64,000 bases of DNA. Source: Bacteroidota bacterium. GTDB lineage: Bacteria > Bacteroidota > Bacteroidia > Chitinophagales > Saprospiraceae. The stretch is from contig JAIUPL010000005.1 of assembly GCA_020160935.1 (NCBI GenBank), positions 186,001 to 250,000 of the forward strand. Reading direction: 5' to 3'. Positions within the stretch are counted from its first letter, which is position 1. Each line of letters starts with the position of its first letter. Below the pieces are notes generated by a model that was not told the origin of the DNA, did not search any database, and worked only from the letters and a program-made list of their open reading frames with translations. Positions 31,998 through 40,905 of the stretch are shown piece by piece. Made by a program: the position numbers and the translations under genes.

Positions 31998-33353
31998 ATG
32001 TTTGAAAGTTTAAGTGATCGCCTGGAAGGCGCGTTCAAAGTCCTCAGCGGCAACAACAAAATTACCGAACTCAACGTAGCGGAAAGTATCAAGGAAATCC
32101 GCCGCGCACTGGTCGGCGCCGACGTGAACTACAAGATTGCCAAGGATTTTACCGACCGCATCAAAGACAAGGCGTTGGGTACGGAAAACGTACTGAAAAA
32201 TGTGAACCCCGGCCAGTTGATGGTCAAAATCGTGATGGACGAACTCACCGAACTCATGGGCGGTCAGAGTGTCGGCATCAATGTAAAAGGCAATCCCGGC
32301 GTGGTGCTGGTAGCCGGTTTGCAGGGTTCGGGTAAAACGACGTTCTCCGGCAAACTCGCCAAATACCTCAAAGAGCAGCGCAAAATGAACCCGCTGCTCG
32401 TGGCTTGCGACGTGTATCGCCCGGCCGCTATCGATCAGTTGACCGTACTCGGCGACAGCATCAAAGTGGCCGTGTACAAGGAGGTGGAAAATAAAAACCC
32501 TATCGAAATTGCGGAAAATGCCCTGAAATACGCAAAGGCCAACAGCCACAACGTGGTGATCGTGGATACCGCCGGCCGCCTGGCCGTCGACGAAGCGATG
32601 ATGGCCGAGGTGGAAGCCGTTAAAAAAGCCATCAACCCGACAGAAACGCTGTTCGTGGTCGACTCCATGACGGGACAAGATGCCGTAAACACGGCTGAAT
32701 CCTTCAACCAGCGCATCAATTTCGACGGCGTTGTGCTCACCAAACTCGATGGCGATACGCGCGGTGGCGCCGCCCTGACCATCAAATACACGGTTGGCAA
32801 ACCCATCAAATTCGTGTCGAGGGGTGAAAAACTCGATGCGCTCGATGTGTTCTACCCCGACCGTATGGCGCAGCGTATCCTCGGCATGGGTGATATCGTG
32901 TCGCTGGTGGAAAAAGCGCAAATGGATTTCGACGAGGAGGAAGCCAAGCGCATGGAAAAGCGTATCAAACAAAACAAGTTTGATTTCAACGACTTCCTCG
33001 GCCAGATGCAGCAAATCAAAAAAATGGGCGACCTGAAAAGCCTCATTTCCATGATTCCCGGCGTAGGCAAAGCCCTGAAAGACGCACCCATCGACGACAA
33101 AGCCATTCACCGTGTGGAGGCCATCATTCAAAGTATGACGCCCGACGAGCGCGGCAATCCCGATCTGATCAACCTCAGCCGCAAAAAACGCATCGCCCGG
33201 GGCTGCGGCCAGACGCTCGATCAGATCAACATGTTTATCAAAAATTTCCACGACATGCGCAAAATGATGCACCAGATGGCGAATATGCCCATGGGCAAAA
33301 TGGGTATGCCTCCGGGAATGGGCGGTATGCCGAAGGGCGGTTTCCGGAAATAG
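31998..33353 (+). CDS. ffh: Signal recognition particle protein Ffh
   Basis: This 451-residue SRP GTPase has an N-terminal helical bundle at 1-95. The NG GTPase domain has GLQGSGKTT (about 105), DTAGRLAVDE (about 188) and TKLDGDTRGGAAL (about 245). The Met-rich M domain starts at about 300 and ends MGKMGMPPGMGGMPKGGF. It binds signal sequences and 4.5S RNA and delivers ribosomes to FtsY. Length is normal and all G motifs are intact. It is followed by convergent palindrome 8. Confidence 0.98.
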   Translation: MFESLSDRLEGAFKVLSGNNKITELNVAESIKEIRRALVGADVNYKIAKDFTDRIKDKALGTENVLKNVNPGQLMVKIVMDELTELMGGQSVGINVKGNPGVVLVAGLQGSGKTTFSGKLAKYLKEQRKMNPLLVACDVYRPAAIDQLTVLGDSIKVAVYKEVENKNPIEIAENALKYAKANSHNVVIVDTAGRLAVDEAMMAEVEAVKKAINPTETLFVVDSMTGQDAVNTAESFNQRINFDGVVLTKLDGDTRGGAALTIKYTVGKPIKFVSRGEKLDALDVFYPDRMAQRILGMGDIVSLVEKAQMDFDEEEAKRMEKRIKQNKFDFNDFLGQMQQIKKMGDLKSLISMIPGVGKALKDAPIDDKAIHRVEAIIQSMTPDERGNPDLINLSRKKRIARGCGQTLDQINMFIKNFHDMRKMMHQMANMPMGKMGMPPGMGGMPKGGFRK

Positions 33354-33368
33354 GATGTTTGGGGGTTT

Positions 33369-33645
33369 GGCTTCGGCTTCGCCTCGCTTTTGCCTGGGAT
33401 TGGGCGGATTTAAATTGATTTTTTTCTCATTAGTAACTACTTGATAAGGTGTACTCTACGCTTTGTGTCCTTGGTGCCATCCTTTGTGTACTTGGTGGTT
33501 AATTTTTTTTACCACAAGGGACACAAAGGATGGCACAAAGGGCACAAAGCGTAGAGTACACCTTATTATAGGTAGGAAAATCAATTTAAATCCGCATAAT
33601 CCGCCAAATCCTTTTCCACGCTGCCGGTGAGGCGAAGCCGAACCG
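33369..33645. repeat. Intergenic palindrome 8 (CACAAAG words, nested arms)
   Basis: Nested inverted repeats lie between the convergent ffh and M20 genes. The outer arms carry GGCTTCGGCTTCGCC (33370) and GGCGAAGCCGAA (33630). A middle pair carries AAATTGATTTT / AAAATCAATTT. The inner arms (about 33452-33509 and 33516-33567) begin GTGTACTCTACGC and consist of CTTTGTG/CACAAAG words. The inner element is homologous to that in palindrome 9. Confidence 0.93.
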
Positions 33646-33651
33646 AGCAGA

Positions 33652-34848
33652 TCAATCCAACTCCGACACAGCCAGCCAGGCCAGCAACCCCGCCCCCGTT
33701 TTCAGCGCATTTTCATCAATATCCATCGTGTCGGTGTGCAGGCCGCTGGTGATGCCGCGATCTTCATTGCGCACACCCAGCCAGTAGAAACAAGCCGGCA
33801 TTTGCTGCGAATACACCGCAAAATCCTCGCCCGTCATGTAGGCATCGATGGGCAGTACATTTTCCGCGCCGAGGTAATCGATGGCCGCCTGTTGCACCCG
33901 TTCGGTGAGCGGCGCATCATTTTGCAAAAAAGGAATACCCACCTCGATGCGGCAGTCGATTCGGGTGTCGAAGGCCGCTGCGATGCCCTGGCACATCCGC
34001 GTGATATGGCGGTGCACTTCCTTGCGCCAGTTTTCATTATAGGCGCGCAGGGTACCCAGCAGATTTATTTCGCTCGACAACACATTGAACGCCGTCGAAT
34101 CCGAATGGATGGAGGAAATGGACAGCACCATCGGATTGACAGGATTGTTGTAGCGCGAAGCGATCAATTGCAGGGCTTGTTGAAGCAGGCCGGCGATGGG
34201 CAGCGGGTCGGTGCCCAAATGCGGGCTCGCGGCGTGGCCGCCGGTACCGCATACTTTTATCTTGATGGTATCGACAGAAGCCATGGTTTTACCGGATTTG
34301 AGGGCAATTTTTCCGCAGGGGACAGACGGGTTCACGTGTTGCGCCACAATGGAGCGGGGCGTCGGATTGGAGAGTGCTCCGTCGTCGATCATGAGTTGTG
34401 CGCCGGTGGTACCATCGGACTTTACGTATTCTTCTCCGGGCTGAAACAGGCAATTTACCGTGCCTTCAAATTCACTGCGCAATTCATATAATATTCTGGT
34501 AGCCAGCAGGTTGCAAGCAGTGTGTGCATCGTGCCCGCAGGCGTGTTGTTTGCCGGGTCGGGTGCTTTTGTACGGCTGGTTGTTTTTTTCATCGATGGGG
34601 AGCGCGTCGTGGTCGCTCCGAATGGCAGTAGCCGCCTTGTCGGGGTTGTTGTCGGAGCGAATTTGAGCCAGCACACCTGTTTTGGCTACGGTACGATGCG
34701 GAATACCCCATTCAGTGAGTTTTTGGGAAATGAAGGCCTGGGTTTCATATTCCTCGTAGGAAAGTTCGGGATGCATGTGCAGGTGCCTGCGAATAGCGAC
34801 AGCCTCTTCGAAGTATTGAGCAGCAAGTTCCCGGATTTTGTCTTTCAT
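33652..34848 (-). CDS. M20D-family amidohydrolase (N-acyl-amino acid/hippurate hydrolase-like)
   Basis: This 398-residue cytoplasmic metallopeptidase-like enzyme shows the motif order RSDHDALPI (about 77), HACGHDAHTA (about 102), the catalytic Glu pair in QPGEEY (about 140), His in IVAQHVNP (about 168) and a last His in SGLHTDTMD near 371. The dimerisation domain is at about 188-305. The family removes acyl groups from amino acids or aminobenzoyl conjugates; the substrate here is unknown. It starts 9 bp after the mutS stop, so the two are one operon. Confidence 0.93.
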   Translation of the reverse strand: MKDKIRELAAQYFEEAVAIRRHLHMHPELSYEEYETQAFISQKLTEWGIPHRTVAKTGVLAQIRSDNNPDKAATAIRSDHDALPIDEKNNQPYKSTRPGKQHACGHDAHTACNLLATRILYELRSEFEGTVNCLFQPGEEYVKSDGTTGAQLMIDDGALSNPTPRSIVAQHVNPSVPCGKIALKSGKTMASVDTIKIKVCGTGGHAASPHLGTDPLPIAGLLQQALQLIASRYNNPVNPMVLSISSIHSDSTAFNVLSSEINLLGTLRAYNENWRKEVHRHITRMCQGIAAAFDTRIDCRIEVGIPFLQNDAPLTERVQQAAIDYLGAENVLPIDAYMTGEDFAVYSQQMPACFYWLGVRNEDRGITSGLHTDTMDIDENALKTGAGLLAWLAVSELD

Positions 34849-34857
34849 GATTCCCCG

Positions 34858-37542
34858 TTATTTCTTCCCGGCAATCTTCACCAATTCATTCAGTTTCCAC
34901 AACGCATCCATCGGCGTCATGGTATTCAGATCGAGGCTGAGCAGTTCTTCCTTTATTTTCATGGTGTAGTCGTCTACATCGAAAATGTGCAACTGAAGTG
35001 GCGAACCGATGTTTTTCACCTTTTTCCGCATTTGAGCCTGCGTCACACCCTGTTCCGGCTGATTGTCTTCGATGGGGCGCGGGCCTTCCACCGTTTTGTC
35101 TTCCAGTGTTTTCAGGATTTCATTGGCGCGTTCGACGATGGAAGAGGGCATGCCCGCCATGCGCGCCACATGGATACCGAAGGAGTGGTTGGAGCCTCCA
35201 TGCACGAGTTTGCGCAGGAAAATGACCTTGTGGCCTACTTCTTTCGTGCTGACATGAAAATTGTGGATGCGTTCGTGTGTTTCCGACAGTTCGTTGAGTT
35301 CGTGGTAGTGGGTGGCAAACAGCGTTTTGGGTCGTCCGCGGCCATTGTCGTGCAGGTATTCCGCCAGGCTCCAGGCAATGCTGATGCCGTCGTAGGTACT
35401 GGTGCCGCGCCCGATTTCGTCGAGCAGAATGAGTGAGCGGTCGCTGATATTGTTCATAATCAGCGCCGTTTCGTTCATCTCCACCATAAATGTGCTTTCT
35501 CCGCCGCTGATATTGTCGCTGGCGCCCACGCGGGTAAACACCTTGTCGACCCACCCGATACGGGCGCTGGCAGCGGGCACAAAACTGCCCATTTGAGCCA
35601 TGAGCGCGATGAGCGCTGTTTGACGCAGCAGTGCCGATTTGCCTGCCATATTGGGGCCGGTGATGAGCATAATCTGCACCGCCTCGTTGTCGAGGTACAC
35701 ATCATTGGGTATAAATGGCTCGCCTACAGGCAATTGTGTTTCGATGACCGGGTGGCGGCCATCGCGTATGTCGAGCGTGGTGCTGTCGTCGAGTTCGGGG
35801 CGGTTGTAATGGTTTTTCACCGCTACTTTGGCAAATGACAGCAGGCAGTCGATGCGCGCAATGGCCTGGGCGTTTTGCTGAACCGGCTGAATATACGCGC
35901 CGATTTCTTCCACCAGGGCACGGAAAATGCGGTCTTCCAGTTCCAGAATCTTTTCCTCGGCGCCCAGGATTTTGGCTTCCAGCACCTTCAGTTCTTCGGT
36001 GATGTAGCGTTCGCCATTGGCGATGGTTTGTTTGCGCGTCCATTCGGGCGGCACCAGGTCTTTCCATTTGGACGTGACCTCGATGTAGTACCCGAAAACG
36101 TTGTTGAAAGCGATTTTCAGGGTACTGATGCCGGTGCGTTGTATTTCGCGTTGCTGGATATCGAGCAGCAGGTCGCGGCTGTTGCGCACGATATGGCGCA
36201 GTTCGTCGAGCGTTTCATCAGCACCGTCAGCAATGGCGCCGCCTTTGCGCACATCGACGGGCGGGTCGGGCGCGAGGTCGTTTTCGATGCGTTCGCGCAG
36301 GGTGAGGCAGGGGTGGAGCGCCTCGGATATTTTGCGCAGGGGCAATAGGTCGGTTTCGTTGCGAAGCAGGAGTTTTTTTAATTGTTCGATGGCCATCAGC
36401 GCCCGGCGCAGTTGCATGACTTCGCGGGGATTGATTTTGCCGACGGCTGTTTTGCTCATGAGGCGTTCGAGGTCGCCCATTTGACGAATCAGCGGCTCCA
36501 GTTCTTGTGTAAATTCCTCATTTCCAACAAAAAACGAAACTATATCGTGGCGTTCTCCGATTTGTGTCAGGCTGGTAAGCGGCAGCAACACCCATTTGCG
36601 GAGCAGGCGAGCGCCCATGGGGCTGACGGTTTTGTCGAGCACCTGCAGCAATGGAATGCCGTTTTCGTGGTTGCTCGATATTAGTTCGAGGTTGCGGATC
36701 GTGAAGCGGTCGAGCCACACGTATTTATCCGTCTGAAACCTGCTCAGCGAAGCGATGTGCGACAGTTTGTTATTTTCCGTTGCCGCCAGGTAATGCAATG
36801 CAGCGCCGGCTGCGGCCTGGCCGAGTTCCATTTCTTCCACGCCGAAGCCCTTCAGGCTTTGTGTCTGGAAATGCTGGAGCAGTTTTTCCCGGGCAAAATC
36901 GTAGGTAAAAATCCAGTCTTCCAGCGTATTGGAGTAAAACTTGTCGCCGTATGTGGCAGAAAACTCCCGCAGGCGGCTTTTGGGCAGCACGACTTCGGCG
37001 GGTTTAAAACTTTGCAGAAGTTTGTCGATGGTCGCCGCGTCGCCTTCGCTCACAAAAAATTCGCCGGTGGAAATATCCAGAAATGCCGCGCCGAAATAGT
37101 CGTTTTTGCCATAGGTCAGCGTCGCCAGAAAGTTGTTGGTATTGTGATCGAGCAGGGCGTCGTCGGTTGTTACGCCGGGCGTCACCACTTCCGTTACGGC
37201 GCGGCGCACCACTTTGCCGGGCACAGGTTTTTCCATTTGTTCGCAAATGGCCACGCGGTAGCCGGCGCGAACGAGGCGCGGCATATACATATCCATGGCA
37301 TGGTAGGGGAAGCCCGCCAGTTCGATATCGCTGCCGCCATTGTTGCGGCTGGTGAGGGTGATGCCCAATGCGCGAGAGGCTTTTACGGCATCTTCTCCGA
37401 AGGTTTCATAGAAGTCGCCGACGCGAAACAGGAGGATCGCGTCGGGGTATTTCCCTTTCACCTGGGTGTATTGCTGCATGAGCGGTGTAGTGCCCCCGCT
37501 TGCCGAATTGCTTTTTGCGCCGTCTTTGGTCGGTCGTGCCAT
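34858..37542 (-). CDS. mutS: DNA mismatch repair protein MutS
   Basis: This 894-residue protein uses the ATG at 37542 (MARPTKDGAKSNSAS); a 12-residue longer frame is less likely. The N-terminal mismatch-binding domain includes the Phe-x-Glu wedge in GDFYETFGEDA (about residue 46). Connector, lever and clamp domains follow. The ATPase has Walker A ITGPNMAGKSALL (about 630), Walker B SLILLDEIGRGTSTYDG and the switch FATHYHEL. The C-terminal helical region has the MutS tail. It recognises mismatches and recruits MutL. It is co-transcribed with the M20 gene downstream. Confidence 0.98.
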   Translation of the reverse strand: MARPTKDGAKSNSASGGTTPLMQQYTQVKGKYPDAILLFRVGDFYETFGEDAVKASRALGITLTSRNNGGSDIELAGFPYHAMDMYMPRLVRAGYRVAICEQMEKPVPGKVVRRAVTEVVTPGVTTDDALLDHNTNNFLATLTYGKNDYFGAAFLDISTGEFFVSEGDAATIDKLLQSFKPAEVVLPKSRLREFSATYGDKFYSNTLEDWIFTYDFAREKLLQHFQTQSLKGFGVEEMELGQAAAGAALHYLAATENNKLSHIASLSRFQTDKYVWLDRFTIRNLELISSNHENGIPLLQVLDKTVSPMGARLLRKWVLLPLTSLTQIGERHDIVSFFVGNEEFTQELEPLIRQMGDLERLMSKTAVGKINPREVMQLRRALMAIEQLKKLLLRNETDLLPLRKISEALHPCLTLRERIENDLAPDPPVDVRKGGAIADGADETLDELRHIVRNSRDLLLDIQQREIQRTGISTLKIAFNNVFGYYIEVTSKWKDLVPPEWTRKQTIANGERYITEELKVLEAKILGAEEKILELEDRIFRALVEEIGAYIQPVQQNAQAIARIDCLLSFAKVAVKNHYNRPELDDSTTLDIRDGRHPVIETQLPVGEPFIPNDVYLDNEAVQIMLITGPNMAGKSALLRQTALIALMAQMGSFVPAASARIGWVDKVFTRVGASDNISGGESTFMVEMNETALIMNNISDRSLILLDEIGRGTSTYDGISIAWSLAEYLHDNGRGRPKTLFATHYHELNELSETHERIHNFHVSTKEVGHKVIFLRKLVHGGSNHSFGIHVARMAGMPSSIVERANEILKTLEDKTVEGPRPIEDNQPEQGVTQAQMRKKVKNIGSPLQLHIFDVDDYTMKIKEELLSLDLNTMTPMDALWKLNELVKIAGKK

Positions 37543-37760
37543 TGTGGTATTTCGTAGTCGTCCGGTTTTGTCCGGCACGCTAAAGGTAGGGCGCTGCGTT
37601 TCTTTCCACGGTTTTTTTTGAAAAAAAATGCGGATGCATGAAAGCGGGTTGTTATCTGGAGATAGTTTGTTTGACTTTGAAAATCAATAAGTTAGAAACG
37701 GTTTGCTTTATTTTGGACATTATTAACAGGCCGAATAGCAGCATGCAATCTTTCCCCCCA

Positions 37761-37768
37761 TACTTTTG
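37761..37768 (+). promoter_or_regulatory. Putative -7 box TACTTTTG of the DUF1573 gene
   Basis: An exact TAnnTTTG match, 52 nt before the ATG at 37821. Confidence 0.6.
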
Positions 37769-37820
37769 TAGCATCATTTGACAAAGAAACTCAATTTCTC
37801 ATCTAAAACGGTATTATCCG

Positions 37821-38249
37821 ATGAAACAAGTTCTCTCTATTCTCGCTTTCGTTGTGGTTGGTTCTTTCTACGCGTCTGCACAGACTACTAACGGTGCTGT
37901 TATGACTTTCGACGTAACGACCATCGACTACGGTACTATCGAAAAAGGTGGCGACCCAATCCGCAAATTCAAATTTACGAACACCGGTAACGAGCCGCTG
38001 ATCGTGAAAGCAGCAAAAGGTTCTTGCGGTTGCACCGTTCCAACCTACCCGAAAGAGCCAATCATGCCCGGCGAGAGCAATGTAATCGAAGTACGCTACG
38101 ACACCCAGCGCGTAGGTGCTTTCACCAAAACGGTTACGCTGACGACCAACGAAGCATCTGACACCCACACCCTGACAATCAAAGGCGAAGTAAAAGCCCC
38201 TGCTTCTCAGGAAAGCGTTCCGGCCAGCAACGGCGGTCTGAACCACTAA
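37821..38249 (+). CDS. Secreted DUF1573 protein
   Basis: This 142-residue protein has a signal peptide MKQVLSILAFVVVGSFYASA. One DUF1573 Ig-like domain follows (TIDYGTIEKGGDPIRKFKFT, GSCGCTVPTYPKEPIMPGE, with the conserved CGC pair). The domain is widespread in Bacteroidota and related to ASH/MSP-like folds; its function is unknown, and a periplasmic or surface role is likely. It has its own promoter and a strong terminator, so it is a single-gene unit and may be highly expressed. Confidence 0.93.
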   Translation: MKQVLSILAFVVVGSFYASAQTTNGAVMTFDVTTIDYGTIEKGGDPIRKFKFTNTGNEPLIVKAAKGSCGCTVPTYPKEPIMPGESNVIEVRYDTQRVGAFTKTVTLTTNEASDTHTLTIKGEVKAPASQESVPASNGGLNH

Positions 38250-38281
38250 TTTGAACTGATTGATTTTTGGTTTGACGATAC

Positions 38282-38319
38282 GAACCCGGCTGGTGATGAA
38301 CTGGTCGGGTTCTTTTTTT
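38282..38319 (+). terminator. Rho-independent terminator of the DUF1573 gene
   Basis: The stem GAACCCG / CGGGTTC is followed directly by TTTTTTT. It lies 32 nt after the stop and before palindrome 9. Confidence 0.9.
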
Positions 38320-38332
38320 GTGCGGTGATTTT

Positions 38333-38692
38333 CATGTTGTTCGGCTTCGCCTATTGGATGTTGTTCGGCTTCGCCTCACTCCATTGGGGACTTGGGATCA
38401 TGCGGATGATGCGGATAAAGCGGATTTTTTCTCCTTGATCTGTATGCTGATGTGTACTCTACGCATTGTGACCTTTGTGAAACCTTTGTGTTCTTCGTGG
38501 TAAAAAATTTAAACACCAAGAACACAAAGGTTTCACAAAGGTCACAATGCGTAGAGTACACATGGTTTCAGTTGTATATCCCAAAGTGGCCGCCAGGCCA
38601 CAAAAATCTGTTTTATCCGCATCATCCGCATGATCCCAAGTCCCCAATGGAGTGAGGCGAAGCCGAACAACATCCAATAGGCGAAGCCGAAC
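38333..38692. repeat. Intergenic palindrome 9 (nested GGCTTCGCC and CACAAAG arms)
   Basis: The outer arms (38333-38418 and 38612-38692) share GTTCGGCTTCGCC words, ACTCCATTGGGGACTTGGG and GCGGATGATGCGGATAAA. The inner arms (38451-38501 and 38515-38562) share TGTGTACTCTACGCATTGTG and CCTTTGTG words. It lies between the convergent DUF1573 and queD genes and ends 9 nt from the queD stop codon. The inner part is homologous to palindrome 8. Confidence 0.94.
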
Positions 38693-38700
38693 TTCCTATC

Positions 38701-39147
38701 TCACTCATTATCCTCCGCCCACCAACTCGCATACGAACTCGCCGTTTCCGACAACTGGATATGCCAGAGTTCCACACCCGGCGGCAAATGAGGCCCTACG
38801 GCCTGTACACAAAGATGTATAAGGTATTCGCAGGTGGGTTGGGCAGGCAGGACGACCACACGTCCGAATTCGGATTCCAGCGCCGCCAGCACTTCGGGCG
38901 CCACGGTATCGGGCAGCGAGAGCGCATGGTCGAAGGTGTCGACAAAGTGCTTTTTCACGACAGATTTCAGGTCTTTAAAATCCATCACCATTCCGTTTTT
39001 GGGGTGGCCGGATTGTTCGAGGGGGCGGCCGCGTACGGTCACTTCCAGGGTGAAGGTATGCCCGTGAATATGGCGACATGCCCCGTCGTATCCCGGCAGA
39101 GCATGTGCCATTTCAAATTGAAAAATTTTGGTCAGCCGAAGCAGCAT
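38701..39147 (-). CDS. queD: 6-carboxy-5,6,7,8-tetrahydropterin synthase family protein (QueD/PTPS)
   Basis: This 148-residue T-fold enzyme has the zinc His in FEMAHALPG, the catalytic Cys and two zinc His in CRHIHGHTF (CxxxHGH, the PTPS-I/QueD signature), the Asp/His pair in DTFDHALSL and the substrate-binding Glu in LSETASSYASW. It would convert dihydroneopterin triphosphate to carboxytetrahydropterin for queuosine synthesis. A 6-pyruvoyl-tetrahydropterin synthase role cannot be excluded. The membrane protein gene ends 1 bp upstream of its start region. Confidence 0.92.
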   Translation of the reverse strand: MLLRLTKIFQFEMAHALPGYDGACRHIHGHTFTLEVTVRGRPLEQSGHPKNGMVMDFKDLKSVVKKHFVDTFDHALSLPDTVAPEVLAALESEFGRVVVLPAQPTCEYLIHLCVQAVGPHLPPGVELWHIQLSETASSYASWWAEDNE

Positions 39148-39148
39148 T

Positions 39149-39511
39149 TTATTCTGAATGGGAAAAAATAAACAGCATCCCGCACACGAACAAAGGCATC
39201 GAGATGATCATAAAACTGTCGGTCGACGTATGCGTATGGTAGTAAATGGTAAAGACCATACCTATTATCATAAACGCTACGCCTCCGATGAGCCGGTAAT
39301 GCCAGGCTAGTAGCAGGATCATGCCTACCCAAAAAGCGGGCAGCAGGTGTACCAGAAAACCGACCAGGTTGTTAAATATGCTGCTGCCCTCAAAAGAGTC
39401 GAGTGACAGGAGGGCCAAAAAGGCGACATATAGCAGCGCCAACACCCTGGGCGCCCATATTTTCAGCGACCTGAAGGTGATGCGGCTGCTCTGGCTTTGC
39501 TGATTTTCCAT
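39149..39511 (-). CDS. Small four-helix membrane protein of unknown function
   Basis: This 120-residue protein has four hydrophobic segments at about 20-40 (VLALLYVAFLALLSL), 44-70, 73-90 (GGVAFMIIGMVFTIYY) and 98-116 (FMIISMPLFVCGMLFIF). It has no catalytic motif. It resembles small conserved integral membrane proteins of Bacteroidota (DUF7670-like), with no known role. It lies between hpd (14 bp upstream) and queD (1 bp downstream) and is probably co-transcribed with both. Confidence 0.8.
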   Translation of the reverse strand: MENQQSQSSRITFRSLKIWAPRVLALLYVAFLALLSLDSFEGSSIFNNLVGFLVHLLPAFWVGMILLLAWHYRLIGGVAFMIIGMVFTIYYHTHTSTDSFMIISMPLFVCGMLFIFSHSE

Positions 39512-39525
39512 GATTTCAATCCTTT

Positions 39526-40656
39526 TTACAAAGTGCCCCGGCGCTCCTGTTCGGCTTCGATGCTTTCAAAAAGCGCCTGGAAATTGCCTTTGCCGAACGA
39601 CTTGGCGCCGCAACGTTGTATGATTTCAAAAAACATGGTGGGGCGGTCTTCCACCGGTTTGGTGAAAATTTGCAACAGGTAACCGTCTTCGTCGCGGTCG
39701 ACCATTATGCCCAGACTTTTCAGCGTTTTCAGGTCTTCCTGTATCTCGCCTACACGATCGGTAACGGTGTCGTAGTAATTGCCCGGCACGTACAGAAATT
39801 CCACGCCACGTTTGCGCAATTCGCTGACAGTGAAGATGATATCATCCGTAGCGACAGCCAGGTGCTGGGTGCCCGGACCTTCGTTGAAATCGTAAAATTC
39901 CTCTACTTGCGATTTCTTTTTGCCATGCGCCGGTTCGTTGATGGGAAACTTGATACGCATATTGTCGTTGGCCATCACCTTCGACATCAGGGCGGTATAC
40001 TCGGTGGAAATGTCCTTGTCGTCGAAGGTAATCAGGTTTTTGAAGCCCATCACTTCTTCGTAGAATTTGGCCCAGGTATTCATTTCACCCCAGCCCACGG
40101 AGCCCACGCAGTGGTCTATGTATTGAAGGCCGATTTCGGTTGGGTTGTAATCCGACAGCCAGGGTTCGTAACCGGGAAGGAACACGCCGGAGTAGTTTTT
40201 TCTTTCCACAAAAATGTGCACCACATCGCCATACGCATGAATGCCCGAACGCACTACTTCGCCGGCTTCATCGCGGTCGACGGTGGGTTGTAAACAGGGT
40301 TTGGCGCCGCGCTTGACGGTTTCCTCGAAGGCCCGGGTAGCGTCTTCCACCCAGAATGCAATGGTTTTTACCCCATCACCGTGGCGCCGAAGGAATTCGG
40401 AAATGTCCGAGTTCGAGTTGTAGGGTGTGGTAAGAACGAGCCGAATTTTTCCCTGCTGCAATACATAACTCACTTTGTCGCGCACGCCGGTTTCGAGTCC
40501 GGCATAAGCCAGCGACTGAAAACCGAATGCCGTTTTGTAGAAATGCGCTGCCTGTTTGGCATTGCCTACATACAATTCGATATAATCGGTGCCTTGTAGC
40601 GGCAGGAATTCTTCGGAAGCAGGGGCGTTTGTTTCGGGTGCAGGTTGTACGAGCAT
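39526..40656 (-). CDS. hpd: 4-Hydroxyphenylpyruvate dioxygenase
   Basis: This 376-residue protein starts at ATG 40656 (MLVQPAPETNAPASEE). A frame open to 40893 only translates the upstream repeat and is rejected. Two vicinal-oxygen-chelate halves are present. The Fe(II) ligands are visible as His in YIDHCVGSV (about 180), His in GTQHLAVATDD (about 264) and Glu in MFFEIIQRCG (about 347). It converts 4-hydroxyphenylpyruvate to homogentisate in tyrosine breakdown. The next enzyme of the pathway, HmgA, is encoded just upstream on the same strand, separated by repeat 10. Confidence 0.97.
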   Translation of the reverse strand: MLVQPAPETNAPASEEFLPLQGTDYIELYVGNAKQAAHFYKTAFGFQSLAYAGLETGVRDKVSYVLQQGKIRLVLTTPYNSNSDISEFLRRHGDGVKTIAFWVEDATRAFEETVKRGAKPCLQPTVDRDEAGEVVRSGIHAYGDVVHIFVERKNYSGVFLPGYEPWLSDYNPTEIGLQYIDHCVGSVGWGEMNTWAKFYEEVMGFKNLITFDDKDISTEYTALMSKVMANDNMRIKFPINEPAHGKKKSQVEEFYDFNEGPGTQHLAVATDDIIFTVSELRKRGVEFLYVPGNYYDTVTDRVGEIQEDLKTLKSLGIMVDRDEDGYLLQIFTKPVEDRPTMFFEIIQRCGAKSFGKGNFQALFESIEAEQERRGTL

Positions 40657-40661
40657 GGATG

Positions 40662-40905
40662 GTTGGGTTGATATGTGTTGATGAGGTTGATGGGGTTGAT
40701 TGGGTTGATAAGGTTGATAGGGTTGATGAGGGTTGATAAATGTTGATGAGGGTTGATAGTTGAGGGGTTGAGGTGGGGCGGGGCTTTGCCTCTTGCCTCT
40801 TGCCCTTTGCCTCTTGCCTCTTGCCTTTTGCCTCTTGCCCTTTGCCTTTTGCCTCTTGCCCTTTGCCTCTTGCCTTTTACTCTCACCTCTCACCTCTCAC
40901 CTCTA
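40662..40905. repeat. Intergenic word-repeat block 10 (GGTTGAT and CTTGCCT words)
   Basis: Two low-complexity blocks are joined without an inverted partner. Block 1 (40662-40770) has GGTTGAT/GGGTTGAT/TGTTGATGAG words. Block 2 (40785-40880) has CTTGCCT/CTTTGCC heptamers like palindrome 5. CTCACCT words (to about 40905) run into the hmgA 3' end. The hmgA stop codon and last residues (VEVRGER) are made of this repeat. Confidence 0.85.

Noticed and set aside
31648-32013. Plus-strand ORF of 121 codons upstream of ffh
   Set aside because: It begins in palindrome 7, runs into the ffh start in another frame and has repeat-derived N-terminal residues (SARSAGKSARSAG).
32010-33272. Minus-strand ORF of 420 codons opposite ffh
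   Set aside because: It is His/Phe-rich, typical of antisense to a high-quality gene. Ffh is certain.
40657-40893. N-terminal extension of hpd rich in KGKRQ and PHQPYQP
   Set aside because: It is the translated word repeat in the spacer. The dioxygenase begins at 40656.
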